Positions 7,647-15,679 of a DNA stretch of 64,000 nt are shown piece after piece. The first letter of the stretch is position 1, and each line of letters starts with the position of its first letter. Position numbers and translations under genes: made by a program. Origin of the DNA: Nibricoccus aquaticus. GTDB lineage: Bacteria > Verrucomicrobiota > Verrucomicrobiia > Opitutales > Opitutaceae. A model generated the notes under the pieces. That model did no database searches. It saw only the letters and a list, made by a program, of their open reading frames with translations, and was not told the origin of the DNA. Location of the stretch: contig NZ_CP023344.1 in NCBI RefSeq assembly GCF_002310495.1, positions 434,001-498,000 on the forward strand, in the 5' to 3' direction.

Positions 7647-8402
7647 ATGACCGCGCCAACTCCCGCCTCAACCACTGCTCTCGCGCCTGCGCCCACCAAC
7701 GCCTCTCTCACGCCCCTCCCCGGTCATCTCTACGTCGTCGCCACCCCCATCGGCAACCTCGCCGACCTCACCGAACGCGCCCGCGCCATCCTCGCCGCCG
7801 TCGATCTCGTCGCCTGCGAAGACACCCGCACCACCGGCGGACTCCTCACCCGCCTCGGTCTTCACAAGCCTCTCATCGCCTACCACGACCACAACGAAAC
7901 TGACGCCGCCGAACACCTCTCCGCACAACTTGCCGCCGGCAAATCCATCGCCCTCGTTTCCGACGCCGGCACTCCGGCGATCAGTGACCCCGGCTTCCGT
8001 CTCGTCCGCGCCTGCCGCCGCAAAAACCTCCCCGTCGTCCCCGTCCCCGGCCCCTGCGCCCTCGCCGCCATCCTCAGCGCCTCCGGCCTCCCCACCAACG
8101 GCTTTCTCTTCGCCGGTTTCCTCCCCGCCAAAACCGCCGCCCGCACCGCCTTCCTCGAAAAGTACCGGGATTTCGACTACACCCTCGCCCTCTACGAAAG
8201 CTGCCACCGCATCGATAAGTTCGCCGACGAGATCCTCGCCACGCTAGGCCCCGACCGCGTCATCTGCATCGCGAAAGAAATCACCAAACTCCACGAAACC
8301 TTCCTCGTCGGCACCGCGAGCGACGTCCACGCCCGCCTCGCCAAAACCTCCCTCAAAGGCGAATTCGCCCTCCTCATCGCCCCACCTGATTTTGTGCTCT
8401 GA
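7647..8402 (+). CDS. rsmI: 16S rRNA (cytidine1402-2'-O)-methyltransferase
   Basis: SAM-dependent enzyme that methylates the ribose of C1402 in the ribosomal decoding centre. After about 25 unconserved Ala/Pro/Thr-rich residues the tetrapyrrole-methylase-like fold begins at 'GHLYVVATPIGNLADLTERA', followed by 'LVACEDTRTTGGLL', 'SIALVSDAGTPAISDPGFRLV', 'VPVPGPCALAAILSASGLPT' and 'CIAKEITKLHETFLVGT'. At 251 aa it is slightly shorter than E. coli RsmI (about 286), which has a C-terminal extension that is missing here. It stands alone. Confidence 0.93.
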   Translation: MTAPTPASTTALAPAPTNASLTPLPGHLYVVATPIGNLADLTERARAILAAVDLVACEDTRTTGGLLTRLGLHKPLIAYHDHNETDAAEHLSAQLAAGKSIALVSDAGTPAISDPGFRLVRACRRKNLPVVPVPGPCALAAILSASGLPTNGFLFAGFLPAKTAARTAFLEKYRDFDYTLALYESCHRIDKFADEILATLGPDRVICIAKEITKLHETFLVGTASDVHARLAKTSLKGEFALLIAPPDFVL

Positions 8403-8405
8403 AGA

Positions 8406-8552
8406 TAAGTCCTATAGGCCCCATGAGACCTATAAGACATATCCTTCCATTTCCTAAACTCCGCGCCCTCCGCGTCTCCGCGGTTAATTCAAACTCCGAA
8501 CTCCGACTTCCTCGCCCCCTCCGTTTCCAGCCTTCCTGAGTTCCATATTATT
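8406..8552 (+). repeat. Three repeat elements before ppx/gppA
   Basis: 8406-8443: 10-bp-period TAAGTCCTATAGGCCCCATG and AGACCTATAAGACATAT. 8460-8490: TCCGCGCCCTCCGCGTCTCC then GCGGTTAATTC. 8524-8552: TTCCAGCCTTCCTGAGTTCC then ATATTATTC, a family also seen at 17476, 18933, 21195 and 22211. They fill most of the 161-base gap. Confidence 0.65.
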
Positions 8553-8563
8553 CTTTCCGATTC

Positions 8564-9511
8564 ATGCCTTCCGTCTCTCCCACCGTCGCCATCCTCGATA
8601 TCGGCTCCAACTCCATCAAAATCCTGATCGCCCGCCGCGACCCCGCCACCGGCCAGCTCACCGCCGAGAAATACAAAACCCTCGACGCCCGCATCTCCAC
8701 CGGCATCTCCAAAGCCAACCCCCGCCTCACCGAAGACGCCATGACCCGCGGCCTCGCCGCTATCCAGGAACTCCTCGCCGACGCCGCGCCCTTCTCTCCC
8801 GCGAAAATCATCCTCGTCGCCACCAGTGCCGTCCGTGACGCCGCCAATGGCTCCGACTTCCGCGCCCGCGTCCTCGCCGCCACCGGCCACCCCATCCGCA
8901 TCCTCTCGGGCGACGAAGAAGCCGCCCTCATCGGCCGCGGCCTCACCTGCGATCCCGCGCTCGCCCACCTCCGCGACTTCTACGTCTTCGACCTCGGCGG
9001 CGGCTCCCTCGAATGCCTCGCCTTCCGCGACCGCCAGATCACCCAGGCCGTCAGCCTCCAGCTCGGCTGCGTCCGTCTCACCGAACGCTTCATCGCCGAT
9101 CCCGCACAACCGCTCTCACCCGAAACCATCGCCCGCATCGCCGCCCACACCCGCGACACCCTTGACGTTTCCGGCTTCCGCTTCGACCTCCCGCCCACCG
9201 CCGCCACCATCGGCACCGGCGGCACCGTCACCACCGCCCGCACCATCCTCGGCCAGCGCGCGGGCAAAGAACTCGCCGACACCGACACCTTCGTATCCAC
9301 CGCCCAACTCCGCGAACTCCTCGACTTCACCGGCCAGCAACCCCTCGCCACCCGCCGCGAAATCCCCGGCCTACCCCCCGCCCGCGCCGACGTCTTCCCC
9401 ACCGCCCTCATCACACTCCTCGCCCTCACCGACCTCGGCCACTTCCCCGGCCTCCACAACTCCCTCTACAACCTCCGCTGGGGCCTCGCCGCCGACGCCC
9501 TCTCGCCCTGA
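8564..9511 (+). CDS. Ppx/GppA family phosphatase (exopolyphosphatase or pppGpp phosphohydrolase)
   Basis: Member of the ASKHA-fold Ppx/GppA family, which removes terminal phosphate from polyphosphate or from pppGpp. The phosphate-1 motif 'VAILDIGSNSIKILIA' is at residue 7, 'VATSAVRDAANGSDFRARV' near 85, 'ILSGDEEAALIGRGL' near 110, the phosphate-2 motif 'FDLGGGSLECLAF' near 145 and 'TIGTGGTVTTARTI' near 210. At 315 aa it is the short single-module type without the C-terminal HD extension of E. coli Ppx. Substrate cannot be decided from sequence. Confidence 0.88.
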   Translation: MPSVSPTVAILDIGSNSIKILIARRDPATGQLTAEKYKTLDARISTGISKANPRLTEDAMTRGLAAIQELLADAAPFSPAKIILVATSAVRDAANGSDFRARVLAATGHPIRILSGDEEAALIGRGLTCDPALAHLRDFYVFDLGGGSLECLAFRDRQITQAVSLQLGCVRLTERFIADPAQPLSPETIARIAAHTRDTLDVSGFRFDLPPTAATIGTGGTVTTARTILGQRAGKELADTDTFVSTAQLRELLDFTGQQPLATRREIPGLPPARADVFPTALITLLALTDLGHFPGLHNSLYNLRWGLAADALSP

Positions 9512-9518
9512 CTCCCCC

Positions 9519-9740
9519 TGGAGGGACGACCTCCGTGTCGTCCATGTCCCATCTCCTCCCCTGAACTTCCCCGAAGAAACCGAACTTAACGAAGCCCAGC
9601 CTCCTCCCGCCCAATCGCGACTCTCCTGTACTTTCCGTGTCCGCGCTCCGTGCCCTCTGTGACAAAATCCGAACTCCGAAATTCCGATTCCGGATTCCTC
9701 TTCTTCAGTGCCTGTCAGTGTGCATCAGTGGTTAAATTTC
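9519..9740 (+). repeat. Repeat cluster before the ThuA-like gene
   Basis: 9519-9543: TGGAGGGACGACCTCCGTGT then CGTCC (arms GGACGAC/GTCGTCC). 9632-9670: TTTCCGTGTCCGCGCTCCG with CCCTCTGTGACAAAAT. 9704-9740: CAGTGCCTGTCAGTGTGC then ATCAGTGGTTAAATTTCC. No gene is seen in the 290-base gap (9512-9801). Confidence 0.7.
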
Positions 9741-9801
9741 CGTCGTTCGTCCTTCCGCATCCTCCCTCCAAATTCCCGCCCCCCGGGCCATACGCTCCCT
9801 C

Positions 9802-10584
9802 ATGACACCCCTACCATTCTTCATCGCCCTCCTCCTCGCCCTCAGCCTCCCGGCCTTCAGCTCCGCCACCGAACAACCACGTGCGCAAAGCCTCTCCACG
9901 CCGCCCCTCCGCGCCCTCCTCATCACCGGCGGCTGCTGTCACGACTACGCCACCCAAACCCAGCACCTCACCGCCGCCGTCGCCAAAATCGCCCCCGCCA
10001 CCGAGTGGACCATCGTCCACGAAGGCGGCACCGGCACCCGCGCCGAACTCCCCCTCTACGACAACCCCGACTGGGCCAGCCCCTACGACGTCATCGTTCA
10101 CAACGAGTGCTTCGCCGACACCGCCACCCCCGACTACATCCGCAAAATCACCGCCGCCCACCGCGCCGGCAAACCCGCCGTCGTCATTCACTGCGCCATG
10201 CACAGCTACCGCGCCGCGCAAATCGACGACTGGCGCGAATTCCTCGGCGTCACCAGCCGCCGCCACGACCACCAATCCCGTTACCTCGTCCACGCCGTCG
10301 AGCCCACCCACCCCGCGCTGAAAAAATTCCCCGCGTCCGCCCCCTGGGTCACCCCGCTCGACGAACTCTACATCATCGAAAAACTCTGGCCCACCGCCCG
10401 TGCCCTCGCCGTTTCCAAAAGCGAAAAAGACGGCGCCGACCACCCCGTCATCTGGACCAACGACTACCACGGCACCCGCGTCTTCGGCACCACCTTCGGC
10501 CACGGCAACGCGACATGGGAAGACCCCGTCTTCCAAACCCTCCTTGCCCACGGCCTCCTCTGGGCCGCCGGTCGCGAGAACTGA
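9802..10584 (+). CDS. Secreted ThuA-like domain protein
   Basis: A 260-residue protein with an N-terminal signal peptide (MTPLPFFIALLLALSLPAFS, cleavage probably near residue 22), followed by a ThuA (trehalose utilisation) type domain, a class I glutamine-amidotransferase-like fold. Visible blocks: 'RALLITGGCCHDYATQ' near 38, 'YDVIVHNECFAD' near 95, 'AGKPAVVIHCAMHSYR' near 128 and 'HPVIWTNDYHGTRVFGTTFGHG' near 215. ThuA-like secreted proteins are common in Verrucomicrobia and Planctomycetes, usually linked to carbohydrate use, but their activity is poorly defined. It stands alone and converges on the response regulator. Confidence 0.85.
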   Translation: MTPLPFFIALLLALSLPAFSSATEQPRAQSLSTPPLRALLITGGCCHDYATQTQHLTAAVAKIAPATEWTIVHEGGTGTRAELPLYDNPDWASPYDVIVHNECFADTATPDYIRKITAAHRAGKPAVVIHCAMHSYRAAQIDDWREFLGVTSRRHDHQSRYLVHAVEPTHPALKKFPASAPWVTPLDELYIIEKLWPTARALAVSKSEKDGADHPVIWTNDYHGTRVFGTTFGHGNATWEDPVFQTLLAHGLLWAAGREN

Positions 10585-10632
10585 TACCGTTAGATCAGGG
10601 GGCAGCCTCTGATCAAATCGTCGAGCAAGGGC

Positions 10633-11859
10633 TCAGTCCGCGTAATTAAAATACTGCGCCATCCCCGACGGCCGGCGCACGCGCACAAGTTCTCCCACCT
10701 GCGATGTCTCCACGTGATAGACCAGCTTTTCGATGAACCGCGGCGTCAGCACCACGCCACTCATGAACATCGGAACTTCGCTCACTTCTCTCGACGGAAA
10801 CTGCTCCGCCAGCACATCCAGCTCACGAAGCGCGCCTGGCGCCAGCTCCAGAGCCGGACACTCATGCATCGCAAGGATCAACTGCACCGCCTCGCCCTCG
10901 ATCACCAGGTCGTAGGATTTGCTCTCAGGCGGCAGCGGAGGGAACGCACTGCTCGTCTCCACTTTCACCGTACGCGACATCAACGGATGCTGCACACCCC
11001 CGCTCCGCCGCTCCAGCGTACGCATGAACCCCATCATGATCGCACGCGCGATCTCCGCCAAAAAATACCGGTGTTCCACCTCGCTCGTCGCCTTGCGATC
11101 CAGCGCCTTCCCGAAAAGCGCGGTCAACGTCGTCCCCTTTAACGCCACCATGATGTCCAGCCACGCGTTGTCGTTCCCCAGCAGCAGCCCGCCCCACGCG
11201 CAATAATCGCACGACTTCAGGCTCAACGGCTCCGCACCGTTGCGCACCTTCGCCGCTTCGAGCACCAGACGCATTTCCATCAACGTCGCCGAAAGCAAAA
11301 ACCGGATCTCCTGATTCGAAAAATCCGTCGGCTTGATCTCTTTCTTGCCCGGCGCTGAAGCCACCGCCGCCTTCGCCGCCTGCACCGGCGCATCCGCCAC
11401 CTTCTGCTTCACGCTGATTTCCCCCAGCAGCTGGCTGCGCTGGGCGTGAACCTCAAACGCCTCCGCCTTCTTCTGCAGCTCGCGCTGATACTCGAGCGTC
11501 CGCTGCGCCACGCGCAACCGCGCCTGCAGCTCCGCGACATTAAACGGCTTTGAAACAAAATCGTCCGCGCCGATATCCAGCCCCGAAGCCGCGTCAGCTT
11601 TCTCCTTCTTCGATGTTAGAAACAAAATATACGGCCGCACCCTCAGAGCGGCCGCGCGCAATTTTTTGCATACCGCGAGGCCGTCCATATCCGGCAGCAT
11701 CCAGTCGAGGATCACCAACGATGGCGCATCCGGGGCCAGCGCAGCCTCGCACCCTTTTTGCCCGTCGGAATGAATCACCGGCTCGAACCCGGATTTCTCC
11801 AGCAGGAGCTTCATGATTTTCTGCGTCGACGGATCGTCGTCGATGACGAGGGCTTTCAT
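10633..11859 (-). CDS. Response regulator with a C-terminal CheX-like domain
   Basis: The 408-residue protein has an N-terminal receiver domain (MKALVIDDDPSTQKIMKLLL; phospho-acceptor Asp in 'LVILDWMLPDMDG' near 55; Lys in 'SKPFN' near 106). A helical, probably coiled-coil linker follows (about 120-180). The rest (about 190-408) has 'CAWGGLLLGNDNAWLDIMVALKGTTLTALFGKAL' and 'FLAEIARAIMMGFMRTLERR', which resemble the strand-helix pattern of CheX/CheC-type phosphatases, but the usual E-x-x-N active site reads EIAR here. It may regulate its own phosphorylation or act as a binding module. There is no adjacent kinase. Codons end often in G, unlike the C-ending plus-strand genes. Confidence 0.75.
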   Translation of the reverse strand: MKALVIDDDPSTQKIMKLLLEKSGFEPVIHSDGQKGCEAALAPDAPSLVILDWMLPDMDGLAVCKKLRAAALRVRPYILFLTSKKEKADAASGLDIGADDFVSKPFNVAELQARLRVAQRTLEYQRELQKKAEAFEVHAQRSQLLGEISVKQKVADAPVQAAKAAVASAPGKKEIKPTDFSNQEIRFLLSATLMEMRLVLEAAKVRNGAEPLSLKSCDYCAWGGLLLGNDNAWLDIMVALKGTTLTALFGKALDRKATSEVEHRYFLAEIARAIMMGFMRTLERRSGGVQHPLMSRTVKVETSSAFPPLPPESKSYDLVIEGEAVQLILAMHECPALELAPGALRELDVLAEQFPSREVSEVPMFMSGVVLTPRFIEKLVYHVETSQVGELVRVRRPSGMAQYFNYAD

Positions 11860-11973
11860 CGCGGGTTGGGGAGTGGGGGCATCGCAGCTGCGTCAGGCGT
11901 ACTGCTAACCTCGCATCATCGGTCCGTCCAAGGCCTTCTTGAGAAGAAACTCAGAAACCAACCTCGGCTTCGC

Positions 11974-12864
11974 TCACTCCGCCACGACCCACCGCAACTT
12001 GCCCGCCCCGCCTGGTGCCACCGCGAGCCGCTTCGCCAGCACCTCCAGCACCGGCGCGATCTCACGATCAATCTGCCACGGCGGATTGATGACCAGCAGT
12101 CCGCAACCCTTGAGCTTCACCGGCGCATCCTCGCCCGCGATCGTCAGCTCCGCCGCGAAACACGGCGGCGGCCTCAACGCCTCCAGCTTGAATAAAAACT
12201 CATCCACCCGCGCGCGTTCGGTCAGCGGATACCACACCGCAAACGTCGCCGCCGGCATCCGGCGCAATCCCTCGCCCAGCGCCTCCACGACCTGCCCAAA
12301 CTCGTTCTGCGCCTCGAACGGCGGATCGATCAGCACCAGCGCCCGCTTCTCCAGCGGCGGCAGCATCGCGCGCACCGCCGTGTAGCCATCCATCGCGTGA
12401 ACCGTCACGCGCCGCTTGTGCGAAAACTCCTCCGTCAAAAACGCCGCCTCCTCCGGGTGCTTCTCGCACAACGCCAGCCGGTCCTGCTCCCGCGCCGCCG
12501 CCTCGAAAATCCACGGCGACCCCGGATAAGCCCGCAATTCCAGCGCCGGTTCCCCGGCCTCGCCACCAGCCACCGGCTGCCCGTCAAACGCCCGCACCAC
12601 CCGCACGTATTCAGCAATCGGAGCCAGCAGCTCCGCACCGTCCGCGCCCAGCAACCGCCCGATCCCATCCGGATGCTCCGCCTTCCGCGCCAGCGAATCC
12701 CCCAGCCCCGCCGCCGCCAGATCGTACCGCCCCCGCCCCGCGTGCGTGTCTAGATAGAAAAAACCCTTCTCCTTCCGCTGCATCCCGCGCGCGAGCTGCA
12801 GCAGCAACACATGCTTCATCACATCCGCGAAATTCCCCGCATGGAACTGATGCCGGTAATTCAT
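11974..12864 (-). CDS. rlmJ: 23S rRNA (adenine2030-N6)-methyltransferase
   Basis: Single-domain SAM methyltransferase that methylates A2030 of 23S rRNA. It starts MNYRHQFHAGNFADVMKHVL, the family's N-terminal signature. It then shows 'FFYLDTHAGRGRYDL' (SAM loop, near 37), 'YPGSPWIFEA' near 113, and the N6-adenine catalytic motif DPPF in 'ALVLIDPPFEAQNEFGQ' near 185, with 'CGLLVINPPWQID' near the C-terminus. At 296 aa it is close to the E. coli enzyme (280). Its start is 39 bases beyond the stop of the YhcH-like gene on the same strand, so the two are probably co-transcribed. Confidence 0.93.
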   Translation of the reverse strand: MNYRHQFHAGNFADVMKHVLLLQLARGMQRKEKGFFYLDTHAGRGRYDLAAAGLGDSLARKAEHPDGIGRLLGADGAELLAPIAEYVRVVRAFDGQPVAGGEAGEPALELRAYPGSPWIFEAAAREQDRLALCEKHPEEAAFLTEEFSHKRRVTVHAMDGYTAVRAMLPPLEKRALVLIDPPFEAQNEFGQVVEALGEGLRRMPAATFAVWYPLTERARVDEFLFKLEALRPPPCFAAELTIAGEDAPVKLKGCGLLVINPPWQIDREIAPVLEVLAKRLAVAPGGAGKLRWVVAE

Positions 12865-12903
12865 GCTGCCTAAAATCCGCTCACTCTGCGCCGCAGATCT
12901 TTT

Positions 12904-13401
12904 TCACCGGATCACCGGCACCTTGATCACCGTCTTGTGCAACAGCGCCGGCGAGCTCACCGCCAGCGAAGGCATGTGCCCGTCCACCGGAAAAAACACC
13001 GCCGCCTCCCCCGCGCCCAGCCGCAGCACCGAAGCCGCTCCAAACATCTGATACTTGATCAAGTCCTTCCCCGGCGTGAAATCCTCGCCCACCGTCAGCT
13101 TCGCCACATCCGCGACCTCCATCAGCTCCTCGCCGCTCACGATCACCTGCACGTCGATGTACGCGCGGTGCGACTCGAAAAATCCCTGCGCGCGCTCCTT
13201 CGTCAGATACGCCTGCTCCAGCGCGAACGCCCCGCCGCTCAGCTCCACCCGCTCCGTCTTCCCCGCCGCCACCGCCAGGATGCGCTTCATCCCGGCGCTT
13301 CCCGGAGCCAGCACCTCGTCGAGATAAGCAAACGCCGCTTGGAAATGAGCCGCGTGCGCGAGCTGCGCACGGACCGTTGCGATGGAGCCAAATAAAGCCA
13401 T
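12904..13401 (-). CDS. YhcH/YjgK/YiaL family protein
   Basis: 165 residues. The family (DUF386) forms a small cupin-like barrel and is often found with sialic acid or other sugar catabolism genes. The diagnostic central block is 'FFESHRAYIDVQVIVSGEELMEV' near 85, followed by 'GEAAVFFPVDGHMPSLAV' near 130, which contains the metal-binding residues of the barrel (Glu, His). No sugar catabolic genes lie alongside; rlmJ follows. The precise reaction is uncertain. Confidence 0.85.
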   Translation of the reverse strand: MALFGSIATVRAQLAHAAHFQAAFAYLDEVLAPGSAGMKRILAVAAGKTERVELSGGAFALEQAYLTKERAQGFFESHRAYIDVQVIVSGEELMEVADVAKLTVGEDFTPGKDLIKYQMFGAASVLRLGAGEAAVFFPVDGHMPSLAVSSPALLHKTVIKVPVIR

Positions 13402-13489
13402 GCGCGCACAACAGCCGCCCGCCCCCGCCCACGCAAGCCGCGCGATGCCGTCTTTTCACAACAACTCCATCCTCCCCAAAACCTCCTCA

Positions 13490-13645
13490 GCATCCCTGCC
13501 CATCCGTGCCATCTGTGGTTAAAATATCTGTCCTTCCCCGTATCCTCCCCCACGAAACTCCGCCCTCCCGGCTCAACCTCTTTTTCGAATTCAGCCTCTT
13601 TCCGGATAAGTGTTCCTAAGCGCTCATCAGTGGTTAAAAAACTCC
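13490..13645 (+). repeat. Two periodic repeats before the phosphoesterase
   Basis: 13490-13530: CATCCCTGCCCATCCGTGCC then ATCTGTGGTTAAAATATC. 13608-13645: AAGTGTTCCTAAGCGCTC then ATCAGTGGTTAAAAAACTCC. The second supplies an in-frame GTG at 13630 to the phosphoesterase frame. Confidence 0.7.
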
Positions 13646-13656
13646 GCATCGCTCCC

Positions 13657-14475
13657 GTGCTCACCCGCATCCTCTCCGACCTCCACTTCGACGACGCCAC
13701 CAGTCAGGTCCGCTCGCTCGCCATGCTCCGCCCGTTGATCGACGGCGCCGACCGCATCATCGTCAACGGCGACGCCCTCGACTCCCAGGTCACCGCCCGC
13801 GGCCCCGAACTCATCCGCGAGGTGAAAACATTCTTCGCCGCCCACACCCCCGAAGCCCTCTTCATCGCGGGCAATCACGACCCCGACATCTCCTCCGTCA
13901 ACGAACTCCTCCTGGCAGGCGGCCAGATCTGGCTCACCCACGGCGATGTGTTTTTTGAATACCTCGCCCCCTGGAGCCCCAGCCTCCCCGAGTACCGACG
14001 CCGCATCCACGCCCTCCGCGATCACCTCCCCCCCGTCGAACGCGACCGCCTCGACACCCGCTACCGCATCCTCCGCGCCGTCAGCATCGGCCTCCCCCCC
14101 GAACACGACCCCGCCGACCGCAGCCCCACCCACCAGCTCGCCCGCCTCGCCCGCATCATGGTCAACCCCCGCCGCCCCCTCTCCATGATCCACGCCTGGC
14201 TCACCTCGCCCCGCACCGCCGCAACCATGGCTGCGCAACATCACCCGTCCGCCCGCTTCGTCATCTTCGGCCACATCCACCACCCCGGCGTCTGGAAAAA
14301 AAGCCGCCACATCGTCATCAACACCGGCTCCTTCACCCCGCCCCGCGGCGCCCTCATGGTCGAGTTCGACGAAAACAACCTCCGCGTCCGACGCATCGAC
14401 CGCCGCTCCTCCGCATTTCATCCCGGACGCATCATCGCCGAGTTTCCGCTGGCCCCAGCGCCCGCCGCCCCATAA
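13657..14475 (+). CDS. Calcineurin-like metallophosphoesterase
   Basis: About 272 residues with the full set of two-metal phosphoesterase motifs: D-x-H in 'RILSDLHFDD', GD-x-x-D in 'VNGDALDSQ', GNHD in 'FIAGNHDPD', 'WLTHGD', and GH-x-H in 'FGHIHHPG'. The pattern resembles LpxH/UDP-diacylglucosamine pyrophosphatase-like enzymes, but the substrate is not provable here. I prefer the GTG at 13657 (VLTRILSDLH). The earlier GTG at 13630 lies inside an intergenic repeat (GGTTAAAAA type) and would only add repeat-derived residues. The small hypothetical gene follows 10 bases downstream, so they are probably co-transcribed. Confidence 0.85.
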   Translation: MLTRILSDLHFDDATSQVRSLAMLRPLIDGADRIIVNGDALDSQVTARGPELIREVKTFFAAHTPEALFIAGNHDPDISSVNELLLAGGQIWLTHGDVFFEYLAPWSPSLPEYRRRIHALRDHLPPVERDRLDTRYRILRAVSIGLPPEHDPADRSPTHQLARLARIMVNPRRPLSMIHAWLTSPRTAATMAAQHHPSARFVIFGHIHHPGVWKKSRHIVINTGSFTPPRGALMVEFDENNLRVRRIDRRSSAFHPGRIIAEFPLAPAPAAP

Positions 14476-14485
14476 ACCGCCCGCC

Positions 14486-14773
14486 ATGAGTATGGAGTTC
14501 GGTTGGTGGTCCAAAGACGACGAAGGCAAATATCAGATCCACGTCTGCATCCACGGCGGCAACGTCGAGTGGACGCGCAAAAACGGCCACTGGCAGTCGT
14601 GGGACAAATACCCGCCCACCGAAGACGACTGGGATAAACTCATGGGCGAAGCCGCCCGCCGCGTCCCCCGCCGCCTCATTTCCCCCAAACAATACGACGC
14701 CCTGAAAGTCCTCCGCGACAGCTTCTCCGGCAACCACACCACGCCCAAAAAAGGCCATAAGATAAAAGAGTAG
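14486..14773 (+). CDS. Conserved-looking small hypothetical protein
   Basis: 95 residues, starting MSMEFGWWSKDDEGKYQIHV. It is rich in Trp, Lys and Asp: 'CIHGGNVEWTRKNGHWQSW' and 'EDDWDKLMGEAARRVPRR'. It has no signal peptide or membrane segment and ends in a lysine-rich tail. I do not recognise a family. Normal C-ending codons and a 10-base gap after the phosphoesterase support a real gene in the same transcript. Confidence 0.65.
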   Translation: MSMEFGWWSKDDEGKYQIHVCIHGGNVEWTRKNGHWQSWDKYPPTEDDWDKLMGEAARRVPRRLISPKQYDALKVLRDSFSGNHTTPKKGHKIKE

Positions 14774-14838
14774 CCCGGCTGCGCCGACGTCCCTGTCGGC
14801 TCCGCTTCCGCCCTGGAGGGACGACCTCCGTGTCGTCC
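14774..14838. repeat. Two palindromic repeats after the small gene
   Basis: 14774-14803: GGCTGCGCCGACGTCCC then TGTCGGCTCCG (GCCGACGTC/TGTCGGC core, as at 16150 and 16256). 14814-14838: TGGAGGGACGACCTCCGTGT then CGTCC, identical to the element at 9519. The rest of the gap to 15020 holds no gene that I can see. Confidence 0.7.
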
Positions 14839-15019
14839 GTCTTTGCCTCCTCCTCCGATAGAGGCGCGACGCCCCGTCGCGCATAACCGGCGTCCACCGC
14901 AGGCCAACTCCCGCATTCCAACGTAGCCGCGTTACTTAAAACGCGGTTTCCGACTTCGGTACACACCTCGTCCGGCTCGCGCACTGCGCCCCATCCGAAT
15001 CGATACTCATCCCGATCCC

Positions 15020-15053
15020 TTTCAATCTTCACCCTTCACTTTTCACTCTTCAC
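15020..15053 (+). repeat. Heptad intergenic repeat overlapping the Nudix stop
   Basis: TTTCAATCTTCACCCTTCAC and TTTTCACTCTTCACC: a 7-bp period (TTCACNC). It overlaps the minus-strand Nudix gene end, whose last residues VKSEK and stop codon are read from it. Related arrays are at 17531 and 18984. Confidence 0.65.
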
Positions 15054-15617
15054 CACCCGCCCCCAGATAAACCGGAACGCCCGCGCAAACTCCCCCGGCC
15101 GCTCCGCCACCGCCCGAGTCACATCTTCGACCGCCCACCACTCCCCGCGCTCGATCTCCGCTGGATGCAGTGAAAACGGCCCCGCCGACTCCGTCCGGTA
15201 AACGCGCACAAATTCCCACCCCGTGTCCGCCGTCGCGGTCAGCCGCAGCACCTCCGTCAACGCCTCCGGCCCGCTCACGCGCAGCCCGATCTCCTCACCC
15301 AGTTCACGCACCGCCGCGACCGCGTAATCCTCACCCGCGTCCAGATGCCCTGAGCACGACGAATCCCACCGCCCCGGAGCCGTATCCTTCGCCATCGAAC
15401 GCTTCTGCAAAAAAACCTTCGCGCTCCCGCCTGACTCGAAAACCAGCACATGCACCGCCCGGTGCCACAGCCCCTTCGCATGCACCTCGCGCCGCGTCGC
15501 CTGCCCGACTACCACGTCATTCGCGTCGACCACGTCGAACACCTCGTCCCCCCGCTGCGCCGGGCCCGTCTGATCTCCAAATCCGTGCGCCTGCTGACGC
15601 GTCTCGTCTGATTGCAT
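15036..15617 (-). CDS. Nudix hydrolase
   Basis: 193 residues from the ATG at 15617 (MQSDETRQQAHGFGDQTG). The Nudix box is complete: GHLDAGEDYAVAAVRELGEE then IGL (G-x5-E-x7-RE-x-x-EE-x-G). The lead-in 'EVFDVVDANDVVVGQATRREVH' plus 'GLWHRAVHVLVF' and 'RSMAKDTAPGRWDSSCSGHL' is typical of the YfcD/IPP-isomerase-like Nudix branch. Such enzymes hydrolyse nucleoside-diphosphate-linked substrates; the actual substrate is unknown. A longer frame exists upstream but would overlap the divergent gene at 15680. The C-terminal VKSEK and stop come from a heptad repeat. Confidence 0.87.
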   Translation of the reverse strand: MQSDETRQQAHGFGDQTGPAQRGDEVFDVVDANDVVVGQATRREVHAKGLWHRAVHVLVFESGGSAKVFLQKRSMAKDTAPGRWDSSCSGHLDAGEDYAVAAVRELGEEIGLRVSGPEALTEVLRLTATADTGWEFVRVYRTESAGPFSLHPAEIERGEWWAVEDVTRAVAERPGEFARAFRFIWGRVVKSEK

Positions 15618-15679
15618 GTTTGTCTTGTCGCTCCGTTGAAAAACGTGCCCCTTCGTTATCCAAAACCGCCCGCCGCACC

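Noticed and set aside
10594-10618. GATCAGGGGG/CTCTGATC hairpin after the ThuA gene as a terminator
   Set aside because: It needs wobble pairs and has no T tract; the evidence is too weak to list.
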